Positions 48,220-60,690 of a DNA stretch of 64,000 nt are shown here, piece after piece. Under the pieces are notes generated by a model. That model saw nothing but the letters and a program-made list of their open reading frames with translations. It was not told the origin of the DNA and made no database searches. The position numbers were made by a program, and so were the translations under genes. Each line of letters opens with the position of its first letter. Position 1 is the stretch's first letter. Origin of the DNA: Reticulitermes speratus (Eukaryota; Arthropoda; Insecta; Blattodea; Rhinotermitidae); the NCBI GenBank assembly GCA_021186555.1, contig JAJKFL010000005.1, positions 20,648,635-20,712,634 of the forward strand, given 5' to 3'.

Positions 48220-50924
48220 TATAATTATAAATAAATACAATTATGTGTTCTACTTAAATAAGGAACTACATATTCTGCTGCATAGTGGAATTGCGCATAA
48301 CTGCTTCAATAATTAGAGCAGATGGGCAAATTGTGGGCAGTGGTCCGATCTCGCAATTTACGGTATTACAGTAGCACTACGTGACAGTCCTTTCGTGCAT
48401 GTGAATTTATACTAATGGGCTTGACTAGCATTTTTAATATTTCCCATCGTCTTAGGTTATGGTACCACCAAATTTCGATATATGGGCGTTTTTATTCTTC
48501 AGGTGGAAATGAGGGACAAGGATCCTAATCTGGTGAGCTAGTCACTATCTCTGAGAATACGGCTGAGACGTTGTGGTGTAACAAACCCAAGGTGAGGGCA
48601 ATGTCCAAAAGTCTATAATCAGGCCTATTGTAATAGACCATTGTCAGAATCCTATCAGTCGTCATACCGGTTCTCATGCATGCTTGAAAACATGACACTT
48701 GTTGTGTGTCTGGATACTTGATGATTGCTACTGTTAGTTGTCTGTCGCTACCGTCGTCCTCTGAGGAACCGGAAGCGAGGTGCGCCAACTGCTGCCAGCA
48801 CACTGTTGTCTCAGTTGCTTTCTTGAATCTGAAAACGCCATATTGTCAACGATTAGTGGCCAAATGGAGTTAAACATCACTTCACCACATATAAAAAAAA
48901 ATTTGCTGTTAAATTTCAACAAAAGATAGTAGCTCGGGCTTGAATTGTTGCCGAATATTGGCACAGAAATAGAGCAGAAGTAGCAATAATGCATAAAGTA
49001 GAAGACACACTTCTTTCCTAAAAATTTTTACCTAAATCTAGAATGTGCCTTACACTCCAAAGTTGTAACATGTTTCTTTATATAAATATCCACGTGAAAT
49101 CTGAAAACATCTTGCAAGGCCTGTCGATTAGAGACTAGTCCGGAAGACACAGCGTGTAGACCTGCTTAAAACTCCCCTAAGATTTTCCGCCCTTTTTCGT
49201 AATTACCTGGTTATTACTGTCACATTTTTAGTGACGTAATGTAACGTTAGGCTATGTAACATTAGAGACAAACGCAAAGAGAGTAATCGGTATGGACGAC
49301 AGGAAATACCGAGTGTGCAGAAGTTCAAATATTTTGATACAGCAGTAAATAAATAATTATTTCTACCAGTAATTAAAGAGTATGTTAAACTGAGGGAACG
49401 TTTTCTAGCATGAAGTACAGAATATTTTCTTCTCATCTGTTATCTAGAAACGTGGATATACTGTGTATTATACAAAACTATTATTTACCAGTTCCTTTAT
49501 ATGGAGGGGGATTTTTGTCTCTAATCCAAAGAAGAAAATGATTTGAAAACGAGAATCTCAAATTCGCCGACTGAAGGAACTGGAGAAAATGTGTAGATTG
49601 AATTACATGGACCCAAGGAAAAAATTGCACAATGGGCTTTATAATTTACATTCCACACGTGTTATTAATAGCGTGATCAAACCACAGTGCATGAGATGGT
49701 CAAGGCATGCAGCACGCACATGGACGATGAGATATTCATAAAACCCTTACTCGGCAAACGTGCTATAATATCAATTGTCATTACGATTTTAAACAATGAA
49801 CTGTGAAGGAATAAGTCAGAACTCATGTCTGTTATATACCAATATTCGTATAGGCGAGCAACTTAGGAAACCTGCAAAATACCTTAGTCAGATTAGTCTA
49901 TATCCAGGCCGAGTGTCGAATCCGAGATCTCCCGAGTACCAAGCAGGAGTGCTGACCAGAACCTACAAGAACACGTGTGCCGTAAAAATGGACACAGCCT
50001 GTACCTGTTCTGCCTATTTCATTGCTGTGCGTATTTCTTCTTTTGCCAGCTACAGATGTTTTATTATCGTTTTAATGAAACATACTGTACTCTAAAATTG
50101 CTAAGCGACATCAGCGTCTTACATGACAGTATGCACTTTACTAGTTTAATGGATCTGCACGAACACCATTGTCTTTCAGCCACGAAATAATTCCCCGCCG
50201 TGTTTGTGAGGCTAACCGACAAAGCCAAGCTTGTGTTATCTACGGACAAAACAACAACTCATCCATTCTGTAGTATCGGGAAGTGTTTGATGTATGATGT
50301 TATCAACGCTGCCGCATCCACGAGTAGAGGACCATGGTGACGGTTCAGGAAGGAAGATGCTTAAATACAGACTCAAAAGTCAGAGAATTCCATGTCGTAT
50401 TTTCAGTTTTAAATTGTAAAGGGATAAAATTCACAGAACGAGTTTTGCTGGCATTGTTACCTCCACTACCCAAGAAGGAAAATTTATTTGACCCTTAAAA
50501 TTTGGCGAGATCAGTCTAATGCCTTCATTTCGTAAGCTTCTGATTTTACAACCGTCTTGTGTAAAGCCAAAGGAACTATCTAATTTATGAAGAATTTAGT
50601 TTCTTAGGGTATTTGAGAGAGCGGGAATTATGTTGTTAAGGCCATGAGGAGAGTCAAATATTGTCGGAATTTCGCTTTCAAAAAAGTAGTATCTGTTATG
50701 GTAAAATGGACCTACGCCAAGTTTAGTGGAATCAAAAGCAGAGTTTGTTGCATTATTTCCGAAGTCTATCCATTGTGTCTTATCATTGAATCCTATATCA
50801 GATAGCGCGATGGACAAAAGCCAGTAACAAGACTTTGTACTAACAGAAGGACAGAGTAATATGAACTGTAATTTTCATTCACTTTAAAATTGTTCACGCC
50901 GTGCAATATTTTGATCAACGTAGT
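48220..50924. other. Non-coding stretch; unexplained frames
   Basis: Minus-strand frames at 48525-48994 and 50596-50817 have less biased composition than usual (for example SDIGFNDKTQWIDFG in the latter), but I recognise no family. Positions 49905-49960 include GTCGAATCCGAGATCTCCC, a possible eroded SINE head. Nothing else is seen. Confidence 0.4.
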
Positions 50925-50926
50925 AA

Positions 50927-51022
50927 ATTTATTATACCAAAAAAATGCACTCTAATTTTCACATAAATTCACGTATTTTCACTATGTGAAAATAAGAGTA
51001 CATTTGGTTGGTGTAATAAATT
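50927..51022. mobile_element. Small palindromic MITE-like element
   Basis: AATTTATTATACCAAAAAAA, TGCACTCTAATTTTCACATA and their complements (TATGTGAAAATAAGAGTACA, TTTGGTTGGTGTAATAAATT) make an imperfect ~96-bp palindrome with a central ~16-base loop. It has no coding capacity. The superfamily is unknown. Confidence 0.6.
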
Positions 51023-51160
51023 GACTCTGTTGTCATTTTCATTGTTTCTCTGACACTAAACTACAGAAAGTCCAAGATTTTTCTGCATGAAATGAATTCA
51101 CAGTATTTTAGGTAAATAACGTGACACAATGTTAGGTGGCTTAACCTTTATATACTTTAA

Positions 51161-51965
51161 AGTTTCGTAGAAAATTTGCAAGCGATAAGACATTTTGTGG
51201 AAGCTAAAAAGCAAAACTGCTATCAAGTATATGACCACAAATTCTTTACAGCCTTAACTTTCTTTTCTGATTTCCCTGTCCACCTTAATGAAATCAGCAA
51301 CAGACTTCCATATCGTTGAATGACTGTGAAGAATATAGCAGATTCTTCAAATGCGTTTGAAAGAGAAAGTAACAGATTTATATATATTATCTGAATTTAC
51401 GCAACTCTGAAGTGTTTTCCTGTAATGAAATAACATTAAGAGGGTAAAGAATTTGACAAACATAGTGTTGAAGAACATCGAGCCACTCCACCGTTTCATG
51501 TACTCCTATAATGGCCTTTCAATAGTAGTATTTTATTGGATGTTTAAATAAGTTCCGAAATATTGACAAAATATTCCGAATGTTGCCACAGGCCTAAAAC
51601 GTTGAGTATGAAGATACAGATGGCTGAATTTCAAGACAGTTTCGTTTCGACGGCTAAACTGCAAACGTTGGAGCACATTCAAGAAAGAGAAAACTCATCT
51701 TAAATGTTTGGAAGTAATTGAAGAATTTTCGTCAAACAATAAAAGGACTGGCGTTGGTAGTGTTGTCACTCCTTATATCAATACTCTTACATTCTTGTTG
51801 GCGATATTCTGAAGAATGAAACATAGGTAATCAGACCTAAGCAACCGCCTTACAGATGAAAATGTTGCTGATTATGTCGCCTTCAAAACACTACGTAAAC
51901 ATACGACGAGAATTCGTGAGAAGTGTAAAAATACACAGCAGCAAGTATCATTACGAAATCCTTCA
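51161..51965 (+). pseudogene. hAT-like transposase fossil (ZBED5/GTF2IRD2-like)
   Basis: One plus-strand frame from 51161 gives VENLQAIRHFVEAKKQ, then FFTALTFFSDFPVHLNEISN (about 51239-51304). This matches the L.FL.D...HLN.LN..LQ block of hAT-derived proteins of the ZBED5/GTF2IRD2/SCAND3 type. After a stop it continues NAFERESNRFIY...FPVMK and, further on, MAEFQDSFVSTAKLQ. A frameshift then leads to SNRLTDENVADYVAFKTLR and QQQVS (51840-51960), matching the C-terminal hAT dimerisation pattern (RLTDE.L..CL.LKTT...QQQ.SH). There are at least eight stops. The upstream catalytic half was not found. Confidence 0.62.
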
Positions 51966-53330
51966 GCATATAAATTGACTGCTGGAAACATCAATATCGT
52001 CTGGCGCCACTTAATATTGCTAAGCAACGTTGAGGAAAAATTTGGCACCAGGTAAAAAATAAGTCCAACCTTTTGGTCTTATACCATACGTGGATAAGGT
52101 AAGGTAAGATTTGTGAAGGTGGTTCAATGCACTATTGAGGTATCATTAATACTTTTAAAACACAATGGTTACTGTAGTACCACCCGATGCAACACTGAAA
52201 TCTTCATCATTAATCCTGCCCCCACCCCACCGCTCACAATCACACTGTATTTAAGTTAGGAGTTTTATATAATTCTTACATAAAATAGCTATCTTCTCAT
52301 TACACATTTTTTCCAGTCTCTTATTGCCCCTTGTCACTGGTCCAAATGTTATGGCAGGATTCACCTGCAACTAGGTACGAAAGTATTGATTGTGACAACT
52401 GCAGACTTTAAAGCCACTTTCATAGCGGATTTCCTTAGTTTGGTGTCAATTTGAATTTGTATTTACGTTAAAAATTGGCCCTTTTTTAAGAAATCGAATT
52501 AAGCTTTGCCAACTTTGCGCCCTTTTAACATTCATACTTTTACAGTGACACTCATTATTGATTACTGAAATTTTATTGTACGCATTTTGTTTGCGTGAGT
52601 AGGCCAAATTTGTAGTTATTTAATAATCCTTGAAAAATTGGTTTTTGGTTACGATTGTTAAAGCTAGCTCCAAATCCAAGAGTACAAATAGTGGCCCACC
52701 CATGGGCTACGATCTCTGTCTATGGTAATTTATTATCACTTAATCGTTTCCAGTATGCCCTTACCAGCTTACACAACCACACTATTTGCTGTGCGTAAGG
52801 TCAATACTGGAGACGAGTCCAACTTCACTTCTTCACCCGCACACAATACTTAGCTTCTCCGTCATAAAAACGTATTTTACAATGCTAATCTCAAATTTAT
52901 GTGTCAACCCACGTGTTCATATTTTGCAAGGACCTCTGACTACCAACAAGAAAATGTGAAGAAAGTCTGTAAACATCTTTCAATAACTTCCCAATATCTC
53001 GTTACCATAACAATAGAATTATCCTTTCTCAAAACTTTAAGTGTTAGAAAGGCACATATCGACTTGAAGCAGGCATTTTCTACTTCGATTGTTTACGATA
53101 CATGGTATTATCCTTGAAGCCTTTTCGCTATGAAGTTAGGCCTCTAAAGTAATGAACAAAAGCGAACAAAAATTCCCACATTGAAATCTGATATTTTTCC
53201 TGCATATATGTGGTATATACTCAATTTATCATTAAACAAATCCTTACTTCCTTCTCTTGATAGAGCAAGGGGTCCAGTTCTTTACACAATACATTTGTCC
53301 CTGTACACGTTATTGTTTTCATTTATTGAA
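51966..53330. other. Non-coding stretch, no gene recognised
   Basis: AT-rich DNA with short frames only. A C-rich tract CCTGCCCCCACCCCACC lies at about 52217-52233. Nothing else is seen. Confidence 0.5.
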
Positions 53331-53562
53331 GGGCACCGCAGCCTTTAAGACTTATTGTGCAACCCTGTGTGATGAAGACGAAGTTTGTTCTGCTTTTCCA
53401 TTTTAATGGAGCACCGGTGGATGAAATTGACAGGGGAAAACCCAAGTACTCGGAGAAAAACCTGTCCCAGTGTCACTTTGTCCACCACAAATTCCATATT
53501 TACCGACCCGGGATCGAACCCTGTACACGTCATGGTTTGAAGGCTTAGGCACGTAGGAGGGA
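53331..53562 (-). mobile_element. tRNA-derived SINE (family D)
   Basis: It matches 14250-14526 block for block: GGGCACCGCAGCC, TTAATGGAGCACCGGTGGA, GTCCACCACAAAT and CCGGGATCGAACCC (B-box complement, about 53508-53521). It sits directly beside a family-C fragment. Confidence 0.7.
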
Positions 53563-53710
53563 GAGGACTTACAGCTCCAACCATTCATAACTGGGTCACT
53601 AAATGGAGGATAGTGGTCATTACCCCTGGAGAAAGAACTCCCAATCCCCATTGAATAGGAGGCTGGGTGGGCCCCAGAACCCGTCTTGTTCCTTCGGAGA
53701 ACCCAATTCT
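53563..53710 (-). mobile_element. SINE fragment (family C)
   Basis: GGTCATTACCCCTGGAGAAAG, CCCATTGAATAGGAGGCTGG and GTGGGCCCCAGAACCCGTC match the family-C body. The tRNA head is absent. Confidence 0.6.
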
Positions 53711-53863
53711 TAACAAATGAAACTTAGAAATTTTATAGATGATTGTGTAATATTTTAAGTCAAATGCAACAAATCTTACATTATTTATCGCTTGTAGACA
53801 TGATCAATAGACGAACATATTTTCTACGTGGAATTCTAAATACTTACCTGCGTACATACACAT

Positions 53864-53873
<10 letters not shown>

Positions 53874-53900
<27 letters not shown>
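53874..53900. repeat. TA dinucleotide microsatellite
   Basis: A run of TA preceded by an AC-rich tract. Confidence 0.95.
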
Positions 53901-53972
53901 CAAGCATAAACACGCGCGTGCACAGTGATATTTTTGGATGTGTAATCTGAAGGTAACAAGTGTAGAACCATT

Positions 53973-54277
53973 GCACGCGGTGGCGCAGTTGGTTGAGGCA
54001 CTGCGCTACAAGCCGGAACGTCGCGGGTTCGATTCCCGATGGTGTCACTGGAAATTTTCATTGACATAATCGTTCCGGTCGCACTATGGTCCTGGGGTCG
54101 ACTCAGCCTCTAACAGAAATGAGTACCAGGAATCTTTCCTGGGGGTAAAGGCGGCCGGTGCGTAGGGCTGGCAACCTTACCACCTTCATGTGCCGATTGT
54201 CTAAAAAATCTGGGAGCCTCAACCTCCTGGATCCCTAAGGGCCTGTCAAGGCCTGTAATGGGATTGCTTTACTTTAC
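53973..54277 (+). mobile_element. tRNA-derived SINE (family B)
   Basis: The head has an A box (GTGGCGCAGTTGGTTGAGGC, 53980-53999) and a perfect B box GGTTCGATTCC (54026-54036). It is followed by a ~230-base body and ends in TTGCTTTACTTTAC. The long body and the lack of a proper acceptor stem argue against a real tRNA gene. Promoter boxes are intact, so transcription by RNA polymerase III is plausible. Confidence 0.8.
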
Positions 54278-55586
54278 ATAAGAAATTCTTGAAATTTTTG
54301 AAAACAAGACATTTCAATTTGTGGTCAAACAGAACTGTCTACAATATCTCAAAATATAAGTCGCGATATTGTGCAGTAGGAAGTTATTCTAACAGTTCCT
54401 TCAAATGGCACATCCGAAGAAGTCCTTGCTCTTAGCATAAGAAGTACTGCCTTATGTAAATAAATGAAACCTAACCTGACGTCATTTAAACCTTACTAAA
54501 TCCTATGTCAAGGAATTCAACTTAAGGTGCCAGAATCCAAACTTAAGCTACATACGAGATGGTTCATGCAGGGGCGCATGCGCAGAAGGAGTTGACGCAT
54601 GCGCAGAAGGAGTTCAGAGCTCTCATGTGACCGACAATGTGTCTCCTACATCGATAGAGGCGTTTGGAAGAGAAGAATGTTTAACGAACATATTACAAAA
54701 TATAATGAATAAGTTGAAATCATGTAGAACTCGAGCTTTCACAAACATAAAGCTTCGCCACGTGTGTGACTGTCATTTCATTTACATCACGAGCTTGAGC
54801 TAATTAAATTTAATACATTTGTTGTAATATTACTGACTCGATGGATAAAGAAACCGGAACATGGTATGACACGTCTTGAAATGTTTACAGTAATAAGGAT
54901 TTAAAGTTTACACCGCAGTTTACTATTGCTTTCCGCTTTCTTATAATTTGTAAAGGAATAATAGGGTTGAACTCTTTTATTATGTCACCATTTGAAATCT
55001 GGCTACTGCGCGGTCTCGAAAGTTTGGAATAAAAACAGCCAGTGACGGAGGGCAATATCGCACAAGAACAAAGATCTCTCTCCGCTGTATTTCATGCCAA
55101 TGAATGTAACTGGGTTTGGTGCGATATTTTATTATTTACTTTCTATTCTTACCAAGAATCGTATTTGAATACCGCCTCTTTACGTGCGGTTACTCTCCGT
55201 CACGCTCTGCACACCAAAGCGCTTTTGTGTTATTTTTAAAGTAGCAATGAACACATTAGGTGAACTGGGGTTATTCGTTTTATTTGTGTGTTTTACACTC
55301 ATGGGAATGATTGCTTTCATTGTTTAAGAATTATTTATATTTGATGAAATTTAATGTGGGAAATTGAATACGCTGTTAGATTTGTATGTAAGTCGCTCAT
55401 GACAATTTCTGCCCCGGAGCCAATGGTTGGCCATTTATGGTAGAGGGCGTGTAAGTTATTGTGGTGTTTAATCCATATGAATTATATAAGCCATATCTGT
55501 ATGTCAACAGTCTCTAATCATTTTGTCTATCAATATCCAAAGTCACTTAATGTACGATATTTACCCGATAACTTTGCAATGTATAC
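54278..55586. other. Non-coding stretch; doubled GCATGCGCA motif
   Basis: GCGCATGCGCAGAAGGAGTT (54572-54591) is followed at once by a second GCATGCGCAGAAGGAGTT (about 54595-54613). GCGCATGCGC resembles the NRF-1/Erect wing binding consensus. No exon is recognised nearby. Confidence 0.4.
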
Positions 55587-56167
55587 AGGGAGATTCAGGA
55601 GGAAAGGTCAATATTTGGTAGGTGATAGTATCGGTCATTGTGCGAAAAGATATTCATATAAACATGCCGCTAATTCTGAATAGTTTTCGAGGTAGAGGTT
55701 TTTGAATCTAAAAATCAAAAGCATTGTGATTAGTAATAAAGAACGAAAAATTACTTATTGTTAATTTAATTTTAATTGAATGTTTAAATGAAAAATTTGT
55801 TACATGGAAATGACAAATTTGTTACAATTAACAATAACTTTTCGAAAATCCCACCGCCAACCTGAATGCGCTTTGCAGCTCGTTTTGGAAGATGGCGTGT
55901 TTTTCGTCTGAGTTGATCACGTTTCTTTATGGTCAGCTGCATCCAAAATGCGAAAGAGGAAATTCGTCTCGTTTATCCAGTTTTTTTCTAATGTTCGTTC
56001 TTCATCCAATCCCCACAGAAAATCTAACGAAGAGTGCGCGCCAGATTAAATAGCACCCTATCTCGGTAATCGTTCAGAATTAGACACATGATGATATGAA
56101 CTTTATTCTCACAATTATCGTTAAAATCACCTCCCAAAATATTCACCTTTCTTCGTGAATCACCCTG
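55587..56167. mobile_element. MITE with CAGGGTGATTCA ends and TA duplication
   Basis: The left end CAGGGAGATTCAGGAGGAAA and the complement of the right end CAGGGTGATTCACGAAGAAA are followed by about 100 bases of further mirrored sequence (AATATTT, GATATTCATATAAACATG against its counterpart). TA flanks both ends (55585-55586 and 56168-56169). The size and TA target fit a Tc1/mariner-type non-autonomous element. Frames inside it have no transposase signature. Confidence 0.78.
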
Positions 56168-56169
56168 TA

Positions 56170-57710
56170 TGTTTTTGCATAAGACTGATGACGTAGCCAT
56201 TTTATGATGCCTTTTATGAACGCCCCCCTTTGGGATGAGAGACACAGATCCAACATTGGAAGCCCGTTGTTTTTCATGGGTCATGTCTTCATGCAACACA
56301 CATAATCCACATCTAAATCCACCCTGTATGCCTTGCCCCGTCAAGCCACGAGATTTAAGAACAATGGCATACGCGAGTGAAAATGTTTTGTGTATCAAAA
56401 AATTGCAAGTAGTTATATGTTACAAATCAATTTCCCAAGAATACATACATGTACAGCGTATTTTAACCATACTTCTTGCACGCAGGCACGTAATTACAGC
56501 CGACACACAGGATTATTCACAGATGGGTCTCGTGAAAATAAGTGGATATTCTGCTTGTTTCAAATGGATTAATTGGTTCTGCCCGTACCGGCATCTGTGT
56601 CCTCCACCTGGCTTTTGCTCATGAGCTCATTTCCTGCTGTGTACCTTTATATTTCCACACCATCTTCGACCATCTGCCTTCACTCATTCTAGATACATGG
56701 TACTGTATGTTTAATTCTTTTAAGCAACTATTATATAGACCTTAACTTTCTACACATCGATATTTATTTTAAGAAATTTGATTTCAATAAATCTTCATGA
56801 ACTTTCTAAAAACTTGTAAATACAGAATTATTAATTTATAATCATCAGGTATCATAAATGAAAGAACGCGGAATTCCATAAAATATAATATCACGTTTAA
56901 CAGGGAACAACAGTGGAAAGAAGTGATTCTTGCGAACGTATGCTAAACACGGTCAAGAACCTGAAAGAGTAAGTGTTCTATTCAAGTTCTAGAATAATTT
57001 ATATGTATATAGTATAAGTAATAGAAGACGATTTATGACTGACTCTGTGTTATGTCCTTATCCCCCCCCCCCCTTTTCAACACAAACTGGAATTGTGTCG
57101 TATTTATACAGGTGGCAGCTCTATATTCAAAACAGGGCCATCTGAAAGTTTACGATGTAACTCAATACACTCTTTTAATGTAACATATTCCGAGCTACAA
57201 AGGAAATCGGAGAGGTAAGAAAGGGTAAGGAAGGGGAAGATGGGGTTTAGGGATAAAGATGTGAAAGCGAAGATTACCGACTCAAAGAGATTTTTTCTAC
57301 TTTATATCTTTTACGTCGCGTTAAAGGTCCTTGAGGCTCAATGCCTTCCATTTTCAGGATTTCTGAATCTATTCCTCTAGTCCTGTCTAATAGGTTACAG
57401 TATTCATAGGTTAATTTGTGACTCAATACAGTGAAATATTTGTAATGTGGTAAGATTTGTAGACGACAACATTTGAAATTTCAACAACCATTAACGGTTC
57501 TTCATAGATATAAAGGACCCAATTTTCGTGGCGAATTTCATATGTATAACAAAATAAGGTATGTGATGAAGTAGGGTAATTGTGCCCTGCAAAGGTACTT
57601 GAGGGTTGAAAAATAGTGAAGAAAGTGCCTAGAAAACGCGCTTTAGATTAGAATTTCCCTCTCCATGGTTGTTTAAGCAGAGTCGGCTATTCGTGACTGT
57701 AAACAAAATA
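56170..57710. other. Non-coding stretch, no gene recognised
   Basis: The 129-codon frame 56235-56624 (+) starts close to the MITE and matches nothing I know. A C-run is at 57062-57074. Nothing else is seen. Confidence 0.45.
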
Positions 57711-57990
57711 GGTAAAGGTCACCCCGTAACATACCAATGAAGGAACAGAAGGGAGGCAGAGGTATAGATCTACCCATTTTCAAACTTGGCTCTAGAATAG
57801 GATGGTCAGTAAATACCACGCTCCAGCCGCTTTACCCCTGGGAAAGAGACCCGGTACCGATGGTACAGCAGGCTAGGTGGGCCTCGAGATCGGTCTGGAC
57901 GGGTACGGAAAATCTCGCCACACCGAGATACCAACCCCGGAACGTCGGTCATGTAGCGAGTCGCTATACAGACTACGCCATCCCGGCCGC
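57711..57990 (-). mobile_element. tRNA-derived SINE (family C)
   Basis: It starts GGTAAAGGTCACCCCGTAAC, with body CCGCTTTACCCCTGGGAAAG, GGTGGGCCTCGAGATCGGTC and TGGACGGGTACGGAAAATC. The head on the right (GTAGCGAGTCGCTATACAG...CCCGGCCG) is the complement of a tRNA-like head with a decayed B box (ATACCAACCCCGG). Confidence 0.8.
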
Positions 57991-60408
57991 CGCCTTTAAA
58001 TAAACTATAAGCACAATACATAAATAAGCACCTGTCAAACTAAACACCAATTCGATTTGTATCTTAGCCTGCATCTAGTTCTGTATTCAATTAGGAGCAC
58101 AAATCGTGCGGCCGTGTAGCTTGCAGTCCTCGTTCTGAAGGACAGACTAACGGTGAGGCTACAGTCGTCGCATTCTGCGGCAAACACTGCAATAAGCACT
58201 AATGTAGAGGGCAGGGACTACGATTTATGCATCACATGCTGGAGGCACATCACAAATGCAGGCTGGAACCTAGGCCGTGCAGTAGGATGACCAGCTTTTT
58301 GGCGCGACAATTAGGGACTGTCAGTGACGTCATGACGACGGAGTAAGAAGTTAAGAAGGTGTGAGTAAGCGTACTTCGAGGTATGGATAACCGCAGACTG
58401 CCGTGACGCTTCCTTCCGGTGAAGGTCACGAAACTCAAAAGGTTACGTATCTTTGTTGTCCATTTAATTTCACACGCTTCCATTTTCATTTAAAGATATG
58501 TAAGTCGACTAACTTTAACACCACTAAATTTGGTCATTCTAAATCCTGTTCTTTCAGACAAATAACGTCATTGTTTGTTATTCCTCACCAAACTTTAATT
58601 TGAAACTTTTACGAAACCGCTTTAGCGCGAAATGTCACGTTAGACAGAAGTTCCCTGCATTCGCCGGCCACCTACACAACGCATGGTTTTCTAAACCATT
58701 CTACCTAAAGAATCAGAAATGGCGAACTGCCGCCTAAAATTATGTATTTATATCCGAGGATGTCTCCCCTTGGAATCTCTGTCTCCTGCCAGACACATAA
58801 TGACCCATTCAGACACAGGTTCGACAATGTGTTTTATAAGACAATGCCCCTCCGAAAGAAAGAAATTAATGTATCTACACATCTCAAGTATGGAATTTAA
58901 AAATAAAATAGTACATACCAGTGCTGTGTGTGTGTGTGTGTGTGTGTGTACAGGCCTTTATATAAAAGATTTTCTAAAACAGACAAGCACCATGTACTTT
59001 CTTAATTGACGAAATTGCCTTTCAAAAATATTGGTATAAATAAAAAAACAATCCGCCATTATGAGTTATTCTGGCGTTCGCCTATAAATATTTCGCATGT
59101 CCCCAGAAGGGCTAGCACATCACAGTTCAAAAACGACGGAAGTAGGAGCTGGAAAACTCTGGAACTACGAAACCCATTTTTTAAAAACCAAACATTTGGA
59201 AGCTTATAAAAATTTAGGAGTGGGGGGGGGGGGGGAAGGCGATAGAAAACAAAATAAGTAACGCGCCACGCAATTTTAAAGGGAGAGAAATTCTTTAATA
59301 TCACAAGAACGAGATAACTCAGATAAAAGTTTGGATATACAGACACAAAAATGAAATAGCAATAGGAGGGATGCTACTCAAACTCAGACACTCCGATCGC
59401 TTACTAACTTTTCTTTACACATATATTCCTCATCCTTTGCAGTCTCTGTCCAGATTAAATAATCATCAATCTACACATCTTCCTCTCCCTCTCCCTCTCT
59501 TGTGGCTGGATGATAGCACGTCCTACTCCTACAGATATTTCCTGCCACAGTGGAAAAGTCAAAATTTTCTTAAGCCTTTTCAGAAATGTCATATTTTTAT
59601 GACTTGGAATTAACCCGGAAACTTTGTGCATCCCGAACCGAATTTTGCGGCCACCCGGTCATAGCTCTTTAAAACCCATTAAACCGGGACTGTCCCGGTA
59701 TAACTGTAATGAATATGATGCCTAACTAGAACCGTCAAGATATTTGAGCCTTGTAATTTGAAGCGTGTTCCTCCATAACATGTCGCAGTCATAAACACGT
59801 TTTGTAGGAAGCAAAGTGTTGTGTGGATTGTCACGGCTCACTATTACCGACCTCTCCTCCCCTTATAAGGAAGCTATTTATGGTATCATATCCACGCATC
59901 CGCCCGATTGTTTCCCATTATCATTATATTCTGAACCAATTGATAAATATTCATGAAACTTTGTCAGAACTTTTTGCCACTAGTGTAGGGATGACAGTTA
60001 CTTCTATCTAGGGGGCAGGACAGTCGGTTTTGTAATGGCGGCGTGTCGGTTAGCTTGACGAGACAAATGTTACCCTAAAAGATGTCAAAGATGCATCAGT
60101 CATTCGCTGTCAATGAACAAAATGTGTAAATATATCAAGGCGTAAGAACCGTTATATCTTTTGATACACGAGAAGTCAAGTGCGGCCACACATAATACAG
60201 GTCTAGGTCATGGGAGCACCGATCAGAATTCACAATATCATGTTAGTATTAGTTACTAGAAATGCTACGTTGTTAGAATAGCATTATTGATAATTAATTC
60301 GGACTTAATACTCTAAAACCGGGTGCATACGTGAATTAAACCCAGTCCGGTGTAAGCCACATCCGACTTTCCACATCTAGCTGCAGACGAAACAAATCAC
60401 AAAGAAAG
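57991..60408. other. Non-coding stretch; GT run, G run, CRE-like site
   Basis: A GT run is at 58925-58950 and a G run at 59222-59235. TTTTTGGCGCGA (58296-58307) resembles an E2F site and TGACGTCA (58325-58332) is a palindromic CRE core, 20 bases apart in a GC-richer patch. No exon is recognised. Confidence 0.4.
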
Positions 60409-60690
60409 GTAAAGTTTTCCCTACACAAGCCATAAAGGCAAATAGAAGAGTGGAGATACAGCTCCTTTCATTTTTCACCTCGGCATGGAAGTGACTGGTC
60501 AGCCACATGCCTCAGCCGTTTCACCCCCAGAAAGAACCCGGTTACGCAATGACTAGGAGGCTGGATGGGCCCCAGGGTTTTTCTTGACGTTTTGTAGACC
60601 AGATAAATCTTTTGTTCCTGTCTGGATTCGAATTCCGGATTGTCCAGCACGTAGAATAGCCATTGTTTCTGAATCAGTGTGATAGGACTC
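60409..60690 (-). mobile_element. tRNA-derived SINE (family C), diverged
   Basis: It has GGTAAAGTTTTCCC, CATGCCTCAGCCGTTTCACCC, GGAGGCTGGATGGGCCCCAG and GGATTCGAATTCCGG (B-box complement, about 60624-60638). A small further fragment of the same start seems to follow near 60725-60760. Confidence 0.65.

Noticed and set aside
51806-51832. Another hammerhead (CTGAAGAATGAAAC)
   Set aside because: There is no room for a stem II between the two core parts; it lies within the hAT fossil and is a chance match.
53973-54050. True tRNA gene
   Set aside because: The A and B boxes are good, but the ends do not form an acceptor stem and a ~230-base SINE body follows.
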